This document shows positions 16,449 through 23,480 of a stretch of DNA of 32,188 nucleotides, in pieces; position 1 is the stretch's first letter; each line of letters begins with the position of its first letter. The DNA comes from Campylobacterota bacterium (GTDB taxonomy: Bacteria; Campylobacterota; Campylobacteria; Campylobacterales; Sulfurimonadaceae), in NCBI GenBank assembly GCA_023379705.1, contig JAMCPS010000178.1, forward strand, positions 1 through 32,188, given 5' to 3'. Made by a program: the position numbers and the translations under genes. The notes under the pieces are model-generated. The model ran no database searches. It was not told where the DNA came from and was given only the letters and a program-made list of their open reading frames with translations.

Positions 16449-16982
16449 TTAATTATGGATAAAAAAGGGTACATCAGGGGTTATGGAGCTGCCTATTTTT
16501 GCCAATTCATCGGTAGTGAGTATGAGATTACATACCTCTTTAACTAAACCTATAAAGGCTGCCGCATCCGACGAGCTTCCGCCAAAACCGGCTGAGGGGG
16601 CAATACGTTTGGTTACTACTACCTTATGGGTAGAAAAATAGTCTAGAATATCTGAATCATTGGTAAAGTCGTTGAGGACTAGGTAGGCTTGGTAAATGGT
16701 GTTGGATTCCAAGGGGATATCATCACATCCCTCAAGGGTAAAACTTTCACATTTACAGGATACAAAGCTGATCGTATCGTACAATTCTTCTACGCGTATC
16801 CAACCGGAGAGACTTTTTACTCTTGCGTGGGCTTTGATACTGTATCCTGTATCTGTTTTCTCTATGTTGGAGTTTTTTCCAGTCGTATTCTTTGATGTAT
16901 GGTCATTTTGTTGATCCATCGAAGCAGGAAGAGTATCAATATCCCAATATCCACCCTCATCTCCACCGGCAAAACCACCCAT
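16449..16982 (-). pseudogene. Truncated, degraded ispE-like GHMP kinase fragment with an unrelated N-terminal head
   Basis: Residues ~48-177 resemble the first half of IspE (4-diphosphocytidyl-2-C-methylerythritol kinase): YSIKAHARV, then EELYDTISF, SNTIYQAY, PSAGFGGSSSDAAAF (GHMP phosphate loop) and IGSSITPDVPFFI. The ORF stops right after this block, so the whole C-terminal GHMP half is missing. About 20 residues of the usual NLFLK...GYH segment are also gone. The catalytic Lys in AK(V/L)N appears as Arg (HARVKS), and the phosphate loop GLGGGSS reads GFGGSSS. Residues 1-46 (MGGFAGGDEGGYWDIDTLPA...) are not IspE and I do not recognise them. I infer a non-functional remnant; a real ispE is expected elsewhere. 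The ATG has AGGA ~9 nt upstream, so it may still be translated after nfu. Confidence 0.65.
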
Positions 16983-17006
16983 TACTACGATCCTGTAATT
17001 GCTTAA

Positions 17007-17285
17007 TTAAATGACGTAAACTCTTATATTATTCGTTTCAAGCTGTCCATTCAAGATTCTTTGGATGGATGCGAGAGTTCCCCCTGAACTTTCACACGAT
17101 CCGCAAGCCCCTACATAGGAGATATAAATATCCGTTAATCCATTTGTTTCTTTAAGCTCAATAAAATCCAAATCTCCGCCATCTGCTTGCAGATATGCTC
17201 TAATTTTATCATCTATAATTTTATCAATAGCATTTATTTTTTGAACAATGCTCATACTATCAAATTCAATTTCAGTGTTTTCCAT
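17007..17285 (-). CDS. Short NifU C-terminal-domain (Nfu-type) iron-sulfur protein
   Basis: The 92-aa protein corresponds to the Nfu domain that binds a labile Fe-S cluster through a CxxC pair and passes it to apo-proteins. Seen directly: IVQKINAIDKIIDDKIRAYLQADGGDLDFIEL and VGACGSCESSGGTLASIQRIL with CxxC at ~61-64. The INAIDKIIDDKIR lead-in is more like the C-terminal part of full-length NifU of this phylum than a classic stand-alone Nfu. The loop after CxxC seems one residue shorter than usual. It may therefore be a free-standing paralogue or a duplicated NifU end. The ATG is preceded by GGGGA at ~9 nt and by a TATAAT. The ispE-like remnant follows on the same strand. Confidence 0.75.
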   Translation of the reverse strand: MENTEIEFDSMSIVQKINAIDKIIDDKIRAYLQADGGDLDFIELKETNGLTDIYISYVGACGSCESSGGTLASIQRILNGQLETNNIRVYVI

Positions 17286-17336
17286 AATAATATCCCCATT
17301 TTTTAAATTTATTGTGTCTAAATTCTTATTTCAAAA

Positions 17337-17342
17337 ATTATA
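17337..17342 (-). promoter_or_regulatory. Putative -10 box for the NifU-like gene
   Basis: TATAAT on the minus strand lies 51 bp before the ATG at 17285, giving a leader of ~45 nt. The 17286-17457 stretch is AT-rich; apart from this box I see no gene or repeat in it before the IS30 remnant. Confidence 0.4.
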
Positions 17343-17457
17343 CACTGTAAATATTTATCCTCACTATAGCAATGTTTATAGTCTAAAATGTTCAAGAATA
17401 TGTGATTATAGATGCTCTAATAACTCTTTTACAGCAGCTATGTCTTTGTCCAGTCGC

Positions 17458-17709
17458 CTATATAAATCGTGGCAGCGAGGACTTAACGAACACACCAATG
17501 GATTAATACGGGAATATATTCCGAAGAAGACAAAGTTTGAGACGATAAGTGATAAATTTATTGTAGACATACAAGAGAAACTAAACCATAGACCTCGAAA
17601 AATACTTGGCTATAAAACTCCGCATGAAGTGTTCTTTGCTAAAATTGCACAATGGATTGATGACTCGAAGCTACACTATAAAAATAACGTTGTTGCACTT
17701 GATTGTTGA
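17458..17709 (+). pseudogene. IS30-family transposase, C-terminal remnant
   Basis: The end of the 17248-17709 ORF reads YKSWQRGLNEHTNGLIREYIPKK, followed by IQEKLNHRPRKILGYKTPHEVF. This is the hallmark C-terminal part of IS30-family DDE transposases, including the catalytic Glu in the WQRGLNE block. Only about the last 82 codons remain; the upstream part of the ORF does not look like transposase, so the element lost its 5' three quarters. It ends in VALDC, a normal-looking terminus. It lies 26 bp from the 3' end of tRNA-Asn. No matching inverted-repeat pair or complete IS is visible, so it is immobile. Confidence 0.85.
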
Positions 17710-17735
17710 ATGGGCGTATGATTGTTTTAAAAGGG

Positions 17736-17810
17736 TGGCTCCGGATACTGGATTCGAACCAGTGACCAAGTGATTAACAGTCACCTACTCTACCGCTGAG
17801 CTAATCCGGA
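17736..17810 (-). tRNA. tRNA-Asn(GTT)
   Basis: The minus strand folds as a full cloverleaf. The 7-bp acceptor stem is TCCGGAT/ATCCGGA, the D-arm contains TAGCTCAGCGGTAGAG, and the anticodon loop CTGTTAAT has GTT. The T-arm is CTGGTTCGAATCCAG, and the discriminator G plus CCA is encoded. A perfect-consensus promoter sits upstream and an IS30 remnant lies just downstream of the 3' end. Confidence 0.98.
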
Positions 17811-17828
17811 ATGTTTTAAGAGGCCGTA

Positions 17829-17857
17829 ATTATAGTGGCCTTTAGCTGAATTGTCAA
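17829..17857 (-). promoter_or_regulatory. Consensus sigma-70 promoter of tRNA-Asn
   Basis: On the minus strand TTGACA (17857-17852), a 17-bp spacer and TATAAT (17834-17829) form a perfect promoter about 18 bp upstream of the mature tRNA 5' end. The -35 box overlaps the TGA stop of the radical SAM gene. Confidence 0.85.
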
Positions 17858-18807
17858 GTAGTTACAGTAGATTTCAGGCGTTTTCTTTGTGTATTTTGTT
17901 TTGGAAGATAAAAAAGGACATTAGAACGTTCAATATGGGTGATTTTATCCTCACTTATAAGCGTTTGAAGACGTTTTTTAGAATTCTCATCGAAAAGTGC
18001 TTCAATGTCTTCTTGGGTGAGGGGGCGTTTGTCTAGGGTGGTGAGTATCTCATCCGTGCTGTAACTGCTTGGTGTTGCTGTTGCGTGGGTACGTGATACG
18101 ATATGGATAGGCAAAGAGGGATCAAACGATTGAGAGATGGTATAGAGTTCTTGAAAATCTAATCCGCTAACGGCATAGGCAGGAGGACGATCAATGGTTC
18201 CGATGTCAATTCGGTCACATTTAAAGCGCATAAGTGCTTGGTTAAGTGCGCAGACCTCTTGAGCGGTGTCGTTGACTCCTCGGACAAAGAGAATCTCTAT
18301 AAAAAGTTTTCCTGTAAAAATATGAGAAAAACGGTCAATGGCTTGGATGATGGTTGCAATGTCGATTCCCTCTGCCGGGCGGTCGATTTTATGAAAAATA
18401 TCAGTAGTAGCGGCATCGAGAGAGAGCTTGACTTGGTCAAGTTTGAGTAGCGTATTAAATACTTTTTCATCGCTAAGGGATGCACTGTTAGAGAGAATGA
18501 GTGTCTTTTTATCCGCTTTTAGGATATTGATAGCATCTACGAGTTGATCAAGATAGGGATACATGGTCGGTTCGCCATTGGCAGTAAGGGTGATCACATC
18601 AATATTAGGATGTTGGGTCAGTGCCTGCGTTAAATCGGCGAGAATTGTTTCTACGGGAGTAATATCATGTTGATGGGTAATGGCCGGCAGTGGAGCAAGC
18701 TCGCAATAGAGACAATCAAAATTGCATTGTTTGGTGGAGGCAGAGAGGTCGATCCCTAATGATACACCAAAACGGCGTGAGTGGACGGGACCGAAGATGG
18801 TATTCAT
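17854..18807 (-). CDS. Radical SAM protein (COG0731-like)
   Basis: This 317-aa protein is a radical S-adenosylmethionine enzyme with the CX3CX2C cluster motif CNFDCLYC at residues ~28-35. The SAM-binding GGE-like motif appears as TLTANGEPTMYP. The N-terminal FGPVHSRRFGVSLGIDLS is typical of a widespread bacterial group related to the wyosine-enzyme COG. Bacteria do not make wyosine, so its substrate is not known. The C-terminal third contains a possible winged-helix-like stretch (SYSTDEILTTLDKRPLTQEDI). It follows hemE by 1 nt and probably ends the gyrA-flg-asd-hemE run; its stop overlaps the tRNA promoter. Confidence 0.85.
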   Translation of the reverse strand: MNTIFGPVHSRRFGVSLGIDLSASTKQCNFDCLYCELAPLPAITHQHDITPVETILADLTQALTQHPNIDVITLTANGEPTMYPYLDQLVDAINILKADKKTLILSNSASLSDEKVFNTLLKLDQVKLSLDAATTDIFHKIDRPAEGIDIATIIQAIDRFSHIFTGKLFIEILFVRGVNDTAQEVCALNQALMRFKCDRIDIGTIDRPPAYAVSGLDFQELYTISQSFDPSLPIHIVSRTHATATPSSYSTDEILTTLDKRPLTQEDIEALFDENSKKRLQTLISEDKITHIERSNVLFYLPKQNTQRKRLKSTVTT

Positions 18808-18808
18808 C

Positions 18809-19849
18809 TTATTTTTTACTTACTCTTTGACACTCACGAACAAAGTGTTGTGCATGCTCAACAGGAACATCGGGTAAGATGCCGTGCCCTAGGTTGAATA
18901 TATGACGTTTACCACCCATGATGTTATGAATCTCTTCTACGGATGCGGTGGTTTGTTCTTTTGAGTACAGACGGCAGGGCTCCATATTTCCTTGAAGGAC
19001 GTAACGATCCCCAAGTTTTTCTTTTGCCAATGCCATTGGAGTGCTCCAATCGACACCAAATACATCAAAGTTTCCGTAGACTTTATCTAAAAAGGCTGGA
19101 ACCCCTTTTGGGAACATAATGACAGGAATGTGCGGGTATTTTTCTTTTAAATACTCGGCAATTTCGACCATGTAGCTCCAAGAAAATTCATCGTATTTAG
19201 AAGGCTCGATAGCGGCTGCCCAACTGTCGAAAATCTGTACGACATCGATACCCGATTGGATTTGTTTTTCCATGTAAAGTTTGACAACTTCAGTCACTTT
19301 ACGCAAAATCTTATGTAAAAGCTCAGGATTGGAATACATCATTTTTTTACAAACATTGTAGGTTTTAGTTCCATGTCCCTCAATCATATACGTTGCCAAT
19401 GTCCAGGGTGCACCCGTAAAACCGATTAGCGCTTTGTGGTCACCGCGTGCATCGAGCTGTGAGCGTAAAATTCTGATGGTTTCGTAAACATAGGTTAGTT
19501 TTGAAGCTGCTTCATCTCCACCGATAAGAGCGTCTAAATCTTCCTCGTTTTTAACGGGGCTTTCAAAAACAGGGCCTTCACCATTAATAAAGTCAAGTTT
19601 CATTCCCATTTCATTGGGAACGACCAAAATATCACTAAAAAGGATTGCGGCATCAACGCCCACAATATCGAGAGGTTGAATCGTGACTTCAGCAGCCATA
19701 TCAGGCGCGTGGCAGAGGTTGAGAAAGTTGCCAGCACGACGACGAACTGCCATATATTCAGGGAGATAACGTCCTGCTTGGCGCATCATCCATACGGGTG
19801 TGTACGCAGTTTCTTTTCCAAAACATGCATCGACAAAAATTTTACTCAT
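18809..19849 (-). CDS. hemE: Uroporphyrinogen decarboxylase
   Basis: HemE decarboxylates uroporphyrinogen III to coproporphyrinogen III in cytoplasmic haem biosynthesis. The N-terminal signature [15 protein letters not shown] contains the substrate-binding Arg residues. [32 protein letters not shown] and IFDSWAAAI are further family motifs, with [16 protein letters not shown] near the end. The 346-aa length is normal. The start at 19849 overlaps the UPF0114 gene by 8 nt, and the radical SAM gene follows by 1 nt, so it is inside a tightly packed transcript. Confidence 0.97.
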   Translation of the reverse strand: MSKIFVDACFGKETAYTPVWMMRQAGRYLPEYMAVRRRAGNFLNLCHAPDMAAEVTIQPLDIVGVDAAILFSDILVVPNEMGMKLDFINGEGPVFESPVKNEEDLDALIGGDEAASKLTYVYETIRILRSQLDARGDHKALIGFTGAPWTLATYMIEGHGTKTYNVCKKMMYSNPELLHKILRKVTEVVKLYMEKQIQSGIDVVQIFDSWAAAIEPSKYDEFSWSYMVEIAEYLKEKYPHIPVIMFPKGVPAFLDKVYGNFDVFGVDWSTPMALAKEKLGDRYVLQGNMEPCRLYSKEQTTASVEEIHNIMGGKRHIFNLGHGILPDVPVEHAQHFVRECQRVSKK

Positions 19850-20366
19850 GATGACCTACTTTGCTCAAGAAATAAAGACCTACAGCGACGGCTGTGATGG
19901 AGAGGGCAAGATATAAAAGATCCAATGCGCCAGTGAAAACAGTATGGCCTACTTTTTGGAAAAACCCAACGACTAGTACCATGACGATAACTTTGGATAT
20001 TTTGTCTTTGAGCTGATCGAGTGAATGAACCGCTAGGAGCTGGTTTTCTTTTCCATGTGCATCTTTTGCAGGATCAATATCGGAGATAAAGAGTTCATAC
20101 AGACCAAAAGAGAAAATGATCATAACCACACCAATGAGGTAGAGGTCCACCGCACCGATAATTCCGCCGACTACTTCTTCATGAAAGTGTTCTGGATGCA
20201 TGCCGTTAGCATAAACACGAATCACGTAAAGCATAGTGTGATAAATGTCAAAACTGGCAATGGTAAACAGTAAAACAGCACCAAGCAAGCCAAATACGAC
20301 AGCGAACAGGATAATTAAACGTGAACTCCAAATACCATTTTCAAATAAGTTTTCTAAAAATTTCAT
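19842..20366 (-). CDS. UPF0114 (YqhA-like) inner-membrane protein
   Basis: This 174-aa integral membrane protein has about four hydrophobic segments. Segment one is [20 protein letters not shown]; a charged loop [35 protein letters not shown] matches the UPF0114/YqhA pattern. No function is established for the family. The ORF-track start at 20393 is inside asd; I choose ATG 20366, 2 nt after the asd stop, with a full AAGGAG 7-8 nt upstream. It is co-directional with asd and hemE. Confidence 0.85.
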   Translation of the reverse strand: MKFLENLFENGIWSSRLIILFAVVFGLLGAVLLFTIASFDIYHTMLYVIRVYANGMHPEHFHEEVVGGIIGAVDLYLIGVVMIIFSFGLYELFISDIDPAKDAHGKENQLLAVHSLDQLKDKISKVIVMVLVVGFFQKVGHTVFTGALDLLYLALSITAVAVGLYFLSKVGHHE

Positions 20367-20368
20367 GA

Positions 20369-21397
20369 TTATGCTCCTTGCATCTCTACCCATTTTTGGG
20401 CGATTCGTACAGCATTGGTTGCAGCTCCTACACGAAGGTTATCGGCAACGACCCACATATGAAGGACATTGTCACGATACAGATCACTGCGAATGCGTCC
20501 GACAAAAGTTTCATTTTGATCCATGCACAGAGAGGGCATTGGATAAAGACTTTCGCTGGGTTCATCAAGAACAATAATATTCGGAGATTTACGTAAAAGT
20601 TCACGTGCTTCATTCGCATCTACCGCAGCGTCAAAAGTAAGGGTAAGGGTTTCCGCATGACCTCGAAGCGTTGGAATACGGACACATGTAGCGCTCACTT
20701 CGATCTCTTTGTGCATGATTTTTTGAGTTTCATTCACCATTTTGAGTTCTTCTTTGGTGTAGCCCGTGTCGGTAAAGGAATCGATTTGAGGAATGGCATT
20801 GAGAGCAATACGATGTGGAAATTTTTTAGGTTCTGTATCATCGAGTTTGAATGCAAAAAAGGCCTGCATTTGCTCAACAAGCTCTTCCATCGCAGTTTTT
20901 CCGGCACCGGATGTTGCTTGATAGGTGCTGACATCGATGCGTAGTAGATCGTATGCCGTATCAAGCGGTTTGAGCGCTTGTACCATTTGGATGGTTGAAC
21001 AGTTAGGATTTGCGATAATACCGCGATTTTTCCATTGAGCAATATCTTCAGGGTTTACTTCAGGAACAACAAGAGGAACATCGTCGTACATACGGAAGTG
21101 GCTGGTATTATCAATAACAACAGCACCTGCCGCTGCAGCATAAGGGGCAAACTCAGCTGATATGCTTCCGCCTGCACTAAAGAGGGCAATTTCTATACTT
21201 TCTTCGGTAAATACCGTTGCAGTCAGTTCTTGGATAACAAGATCTTGATCGTTAAAGGTAACCGTATTGCCGGCACTTCGTGCACTTGCGAGGGGAACAA
21301 TTTTGGCAAAAGGGAAATCGATTTCTTCTAATACACGTAAAATTTCTTCACCGACGGCTCCGGTTGCTCCGACAATCGCGACGTTATAAAGTTTCAT
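20369..21397 (-). CDS. asd: Aspartate-semialdehyde dehydrogenase
   Basis: Asd reduces aspartyl phosphate to aspartate semialdehyde, feeding lysine/diaminopimelate, threonine and methionine synthesis. The N-terminal NVAIVGATGAVGEEIL is the NADP-binding loop. NPNCSTIQM holds the catalytic Cys, TYQATSGAGKTAM is typical, and PTLRGHAETLT contains the active-site His/Arg region. ATG 21397 (342 aa) is preferred over the TTG at 21403 because GAGG lies ~10 nt before it. A TATAAT upstream suggests its own promoter even though flgR precedes it. The position after flgR matches the C. jejuni gene order. Confidence 0.97.
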   Translation of the reverse strand: MKLYNVAIVGATGAVGEEILRVLEEIDFPFAKIVPLASARSAGNTVTFNDQDLVIQELTATVFTEESIEIALFSAGGSISAEFAPYAAAAGAVVIDNTSHFRMYDDVPLVVPEVNPEDIAQWKNRGIIANPNCSTIQMVQALKPLDTAYDLLRIDVSTYQATSGAGKTAMEELVEQMQAFFAFKLDDTEPKKFPHRIALNAIPQIDSFTDTGYTKEELKMVNETQKIMHKEIEVSATCVRIPTLRGHAETLTLTFDAAVDANEARELLRKSPNIIVLDEPSESLYPMPSLCMDQNETFVGRIRSDLYRDNVLHMWVVADNLRVGAATNAVRIAQKWVEMQGA

Positions 21398-21429
21398 AGG
21401 CAAATTCCTCAGGTTATTATGGAAATGCG

Positions 21430-21435
21430 ATTATA
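21430..21435 (-). promoter_or_regulatory. Putative -10 box for asd
   Basis: TATAAT on the minus strand lies 33 bp upstream of the asd ATG, in the 60-bp gap after flgR, and would give a ~26-nt leader. No good -35 is visible. Confidence 0.5.
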
Positions 21436-21457
21436 TCGAATAGGGACTGTGAACTCT

Positions 21458-22612
21458 TTAAATTCTTCCAAATCCTCGTGCTTCTAAGAAAAGGTCTTCA
21501 ACTTGTATCGTGTCGCTGTCGCTTAATATAGCCGATCTTTCAACGACGGAGATAAGTTCTCGAATGTTGCCAGGCCATGTATAAAGTTCCAGGGCTTTTA
21601 TCGCATTGGTATCGAATGTTTTGAGGGCAAAGCCATATTGGCTACAGTTTTGCTGTAAAATTGCAGTGGCAATAGGGATGATTTCTTCTCGGCGTTCGCG
21701 CAGAGGAGGGATGCTTAGAGGAATCGTATTGAGGCGATAATAAAGATCTTCTCGAAATTTTCCATCGGTAATATTTTGCTGTAAATTTGCATTGGTTGCC
21801 GTGATGATACGAACATCTATTTTAGTACTTTTGGACGAACCAAGACGTCGAATTTCACGCTCTTGCAATACCCTTAAAAGTTTTGCTTGAAGTGCATAAG
21901 GCATTTCACCTATTTCGTCCAAGAAAAGTGTCCCTCCATTGGCCAGTTCAAATTGACCGATTTTTGTCTCTGTCGCATCGGTAAAAGAACCTTTTTCAAA
22001 TCCAAAAAGTTCGCTTTCAATCAAGTTTTCAGGGATGGCTGCCATATTGATAGCAATAAAAGGTTTGTCATTGCGAAGAGACTGTTTATGGACATGGCAG
22101 GCAAAGACTTCCTTTCCTACGCCGCTTTCTCCCAAAAGCATAATACTGGCATCAGTTTTAGCGGCTTTGTCGATATACGTTAGAAGTTTTTCCAAGGCGG
22201 GAGAGGTTCCAAGAAAGGCACCTAATTTAAGTGTGCATTTTGTCCCTTCTTTTTTGACTTTCTGCTGAACATTGGCACTGCGCTGTATTGCGGCGACAAG
22301 GGTTTCAATGGCAAAAGGTTTTAGCAAAAAGTCTTTGACCCCAAGCTGTATGGATTCGATTGCTCGCGTTAAAGTGGCATTGCCTGTTATAAAGATGACT
22401 TCGTATTTTCCATTTAAGCTTTTTACGAACTCAATACCGTCCATCCCCGGCATGTTGATGTCACTGATTATGAGATCGAAACTGTCATCGAGTTTTTTTA
22501 GGGCGTCTTTGGGGCTTTTAAACGTGTGAACATCGTATTGGCTGTAATCGCTCATCGCTATTTCAAGCGATTTACGCATATTGATATCATCTTCGACTAT
22601 CGCAATTTTCAT
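21458..22612 (-). CDS. flgR: Sigma-54-dependent NtrC-family response regulator, FlgR
   Basis: FlgR activates RpoN-dependent flagellar genes when phosphorylated by the kinase FlgS. The 384-aa protein has a receiver domain (EDD and Asp at ~51 in ISDINMPGMDG) and a sigma-54 AAA+ domain with Walker A GESGVGKE and Walker B GGTLFLDEIGEM. It ends shortly after WPGNIRELISVVER, with no Fis-type helix-turn-helix. Helicobacter FlgR is also known to lack this domain. The sigma-54-contacting GAFTGA loop reads GSFTDA. The start ATG 22612 follows AAGGG by 5 nt; the ORF-track GTG at 22618 is less likely. Placement gyrA-flgP-flgQ-flgR-asd supports FlgR rather than a nitrogen regulator. Confidence 0.88.
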   Translation of the reverse strand: MKIAIVEDDINMRKSLEIAMSDYSQYDVHTFKSPKDALKKLDDSFDLIISDINMPGMDGIEFVKSLNGKYEVIFITGNATLTRAIESIQLGVKDFLLKPFAIETLVAAIQRSANVQQKVKKEGTKCTLKLGAFLGTSPALEKLLTYIDKAAKTDASIMLLGESGVGKEVFACHVHKQSLRNDKPFIAINMAAIPENLIESELFGFEKGSFTDATETKIGQFELANGGTLFLDEIGEMPYALQAKLLRVLQEREIRRLGSSKSTKIDVRIITATNANLQQNITDGKFREDLYYRLNTIPLSIPPLRERREEIIPIATAILQQNCSQYGFALKTFDTNAIKALELYTWPGNIRELISVVERSAILSDSDTIQVEDLFLEARGFGRI

Positions 22613-22625
22613 GCACACCCTTGAG

Positions 22626-23030
22626 CTATTTTAATAGTGAAATTGTAACAGAATCATCATTAAAATCGACAACATAACACCGCGTAGGAAGAGTTATGGA
22701 ATCACTGGATACATGTGCATAATTGGAGATATTTTGGTGACTTTGAAGCTTAATCGTTTGTTGTGTGGCAAATTCTATAAATTCATCTTCATGGTTATTT
22801 AGAAGGGATTGAAGTCTTTGAGAGGGTTGACGAGGAAGAGATAAGCTCTCTTGTTTTGTTCCAAGACAAGGAGTCATGGATTTAGAAACACTTATCCGAT
22901 CAGAAACTAATATTGAATTTTGAGTTGTAAGACGGTATCCAATCAAATATTCATCGCCCATAAGGGCGGAAGTGATGATTAACGTGAAAACTGTGAGTAA
23001 GAAAGAACGATTTCGAGTTCCACTTCGCAT
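22626..23030 (-). CDS. flgQ: FlgQ-like flagellar motility protein
   Basis: The 134-aa protein begins with a basic N-terminus and hydrophobic export segment (RNRSFLLTVFTLIITSALM) cleaved near residue 25, so it is periplasmic or outer-membrane associated. The rest shows a weakly conserved pattern with two Cys (MTPCLGT, TRCYVVDF). It is named by position: in Campylobacter flgQ lies between flgP and flgR, and FlgQ is needed for FlgP stability and motility. Its start overlaps the flgP 3' end by 52 nt in another frame. The signal peptide begins at this ATG, so the long overlap seems real. Identity rests more on synteny than on sequence. Confidence 0.68.
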   Translation of the reverse strand: MRSGTRNRSFLLTVFTLIITSALMGDEYLIGYRLTTQNSILVSDRISVSKSMTPCLGTKQESLSLPRQPSQRLQSLLNNHEDEFIEFATQQTIKLQSHQNISNYAHVSSDSITLPTRCYVVDFNDDSVTISLLK

Positions 23031-23431
23031 AAACCATCTTTGAATGTTGTATCCATGACATTAGCACCACGAACCATTGCATCTACGGAAGTACGAACCG
23101 TTGAACGCTGCAACATCATGTTTTTGACCGAATCTTGCCCTTCTATGTGGACACCTTTGATTCGTTCGGCAATTTGACGGTAGCCATCAGCAAGTGCGGC
23201 ACGTTTAGCCAGAGCATAGGCTTGTGCCGGAGAGGCAGTAACCGTTGGTGCAACTCCCTGACCAAAGACAGTGATAACAAGCTCATGCGTAGAATCAAGG
23301 GAAGGTTCAACACAGTTACCTTCTGTTCCGCTGTAAACACAACGAACTTTTCCTGTTGAATCAGGGCTGAAAATCCCCGCTTGCAAGGTAGAGATACTTA
23401 AAAGCAAGGCCAAGGCTGCTGAATACTTCAT
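22979..23431 (-). CDS. flgP: FlgP-like LPP20-family flagellar basal-disk protein
   Basis: FlgP builds the outer-membrane basal disk around the flagellar motor in Campylobacter and is needed for motility. This 150-aa protein has a signal peptide (MKYSAALALLLSISTLQA) followed by the LPP20-type domain SPAQAYALAKRAALADGYRQIAERIKG. No Cys follows the signal segment (the first is at ~31), so the lipobox expected in Campylobacter FlgP is absent. AAGGAAA lies ~7 nt before the ATG. A weak TACTAT-like -10 may lie in the 49-bp gap after gyrA. Synteny gyrA-flgP-flgQ-flgR-asd supports the name. Confidence 0.78.
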   Translation of the reverse strand: MKYSAALALLLSISTLQAGIFSPDSTGKVRCVYSGTEGNCVEPSLDSTHELVITVFGQGVAPTVTASPAQAYALAKRAALADGYRQIAERIKGVHIEGQDSVKNMMLQRSTVRTSVDAMVRGANVMDTTFKDGLCEVELEIVLSYSQFSR

Positions 23432-23480
23432 GGTTGGTTTCCTTCAATAGGCTAAAATAGTATCTAACCTAAAGCAAGTA

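Noticed and set aside
17248-17457. 5' part of the 153-aa ORF ending in the IS30 fragment
   Set aside because: Its first ~69 codons do not resemble transposase and overlap the nfu start and promoter; only the C-terminal part is meaningful.
17736-17810. attL/attR duplication of the tRNA-Asn 3' end suggesting an intact integrated island
   Set aside because: I found no second copy of the tRNA 3' sequence and no integrase gene in the window.
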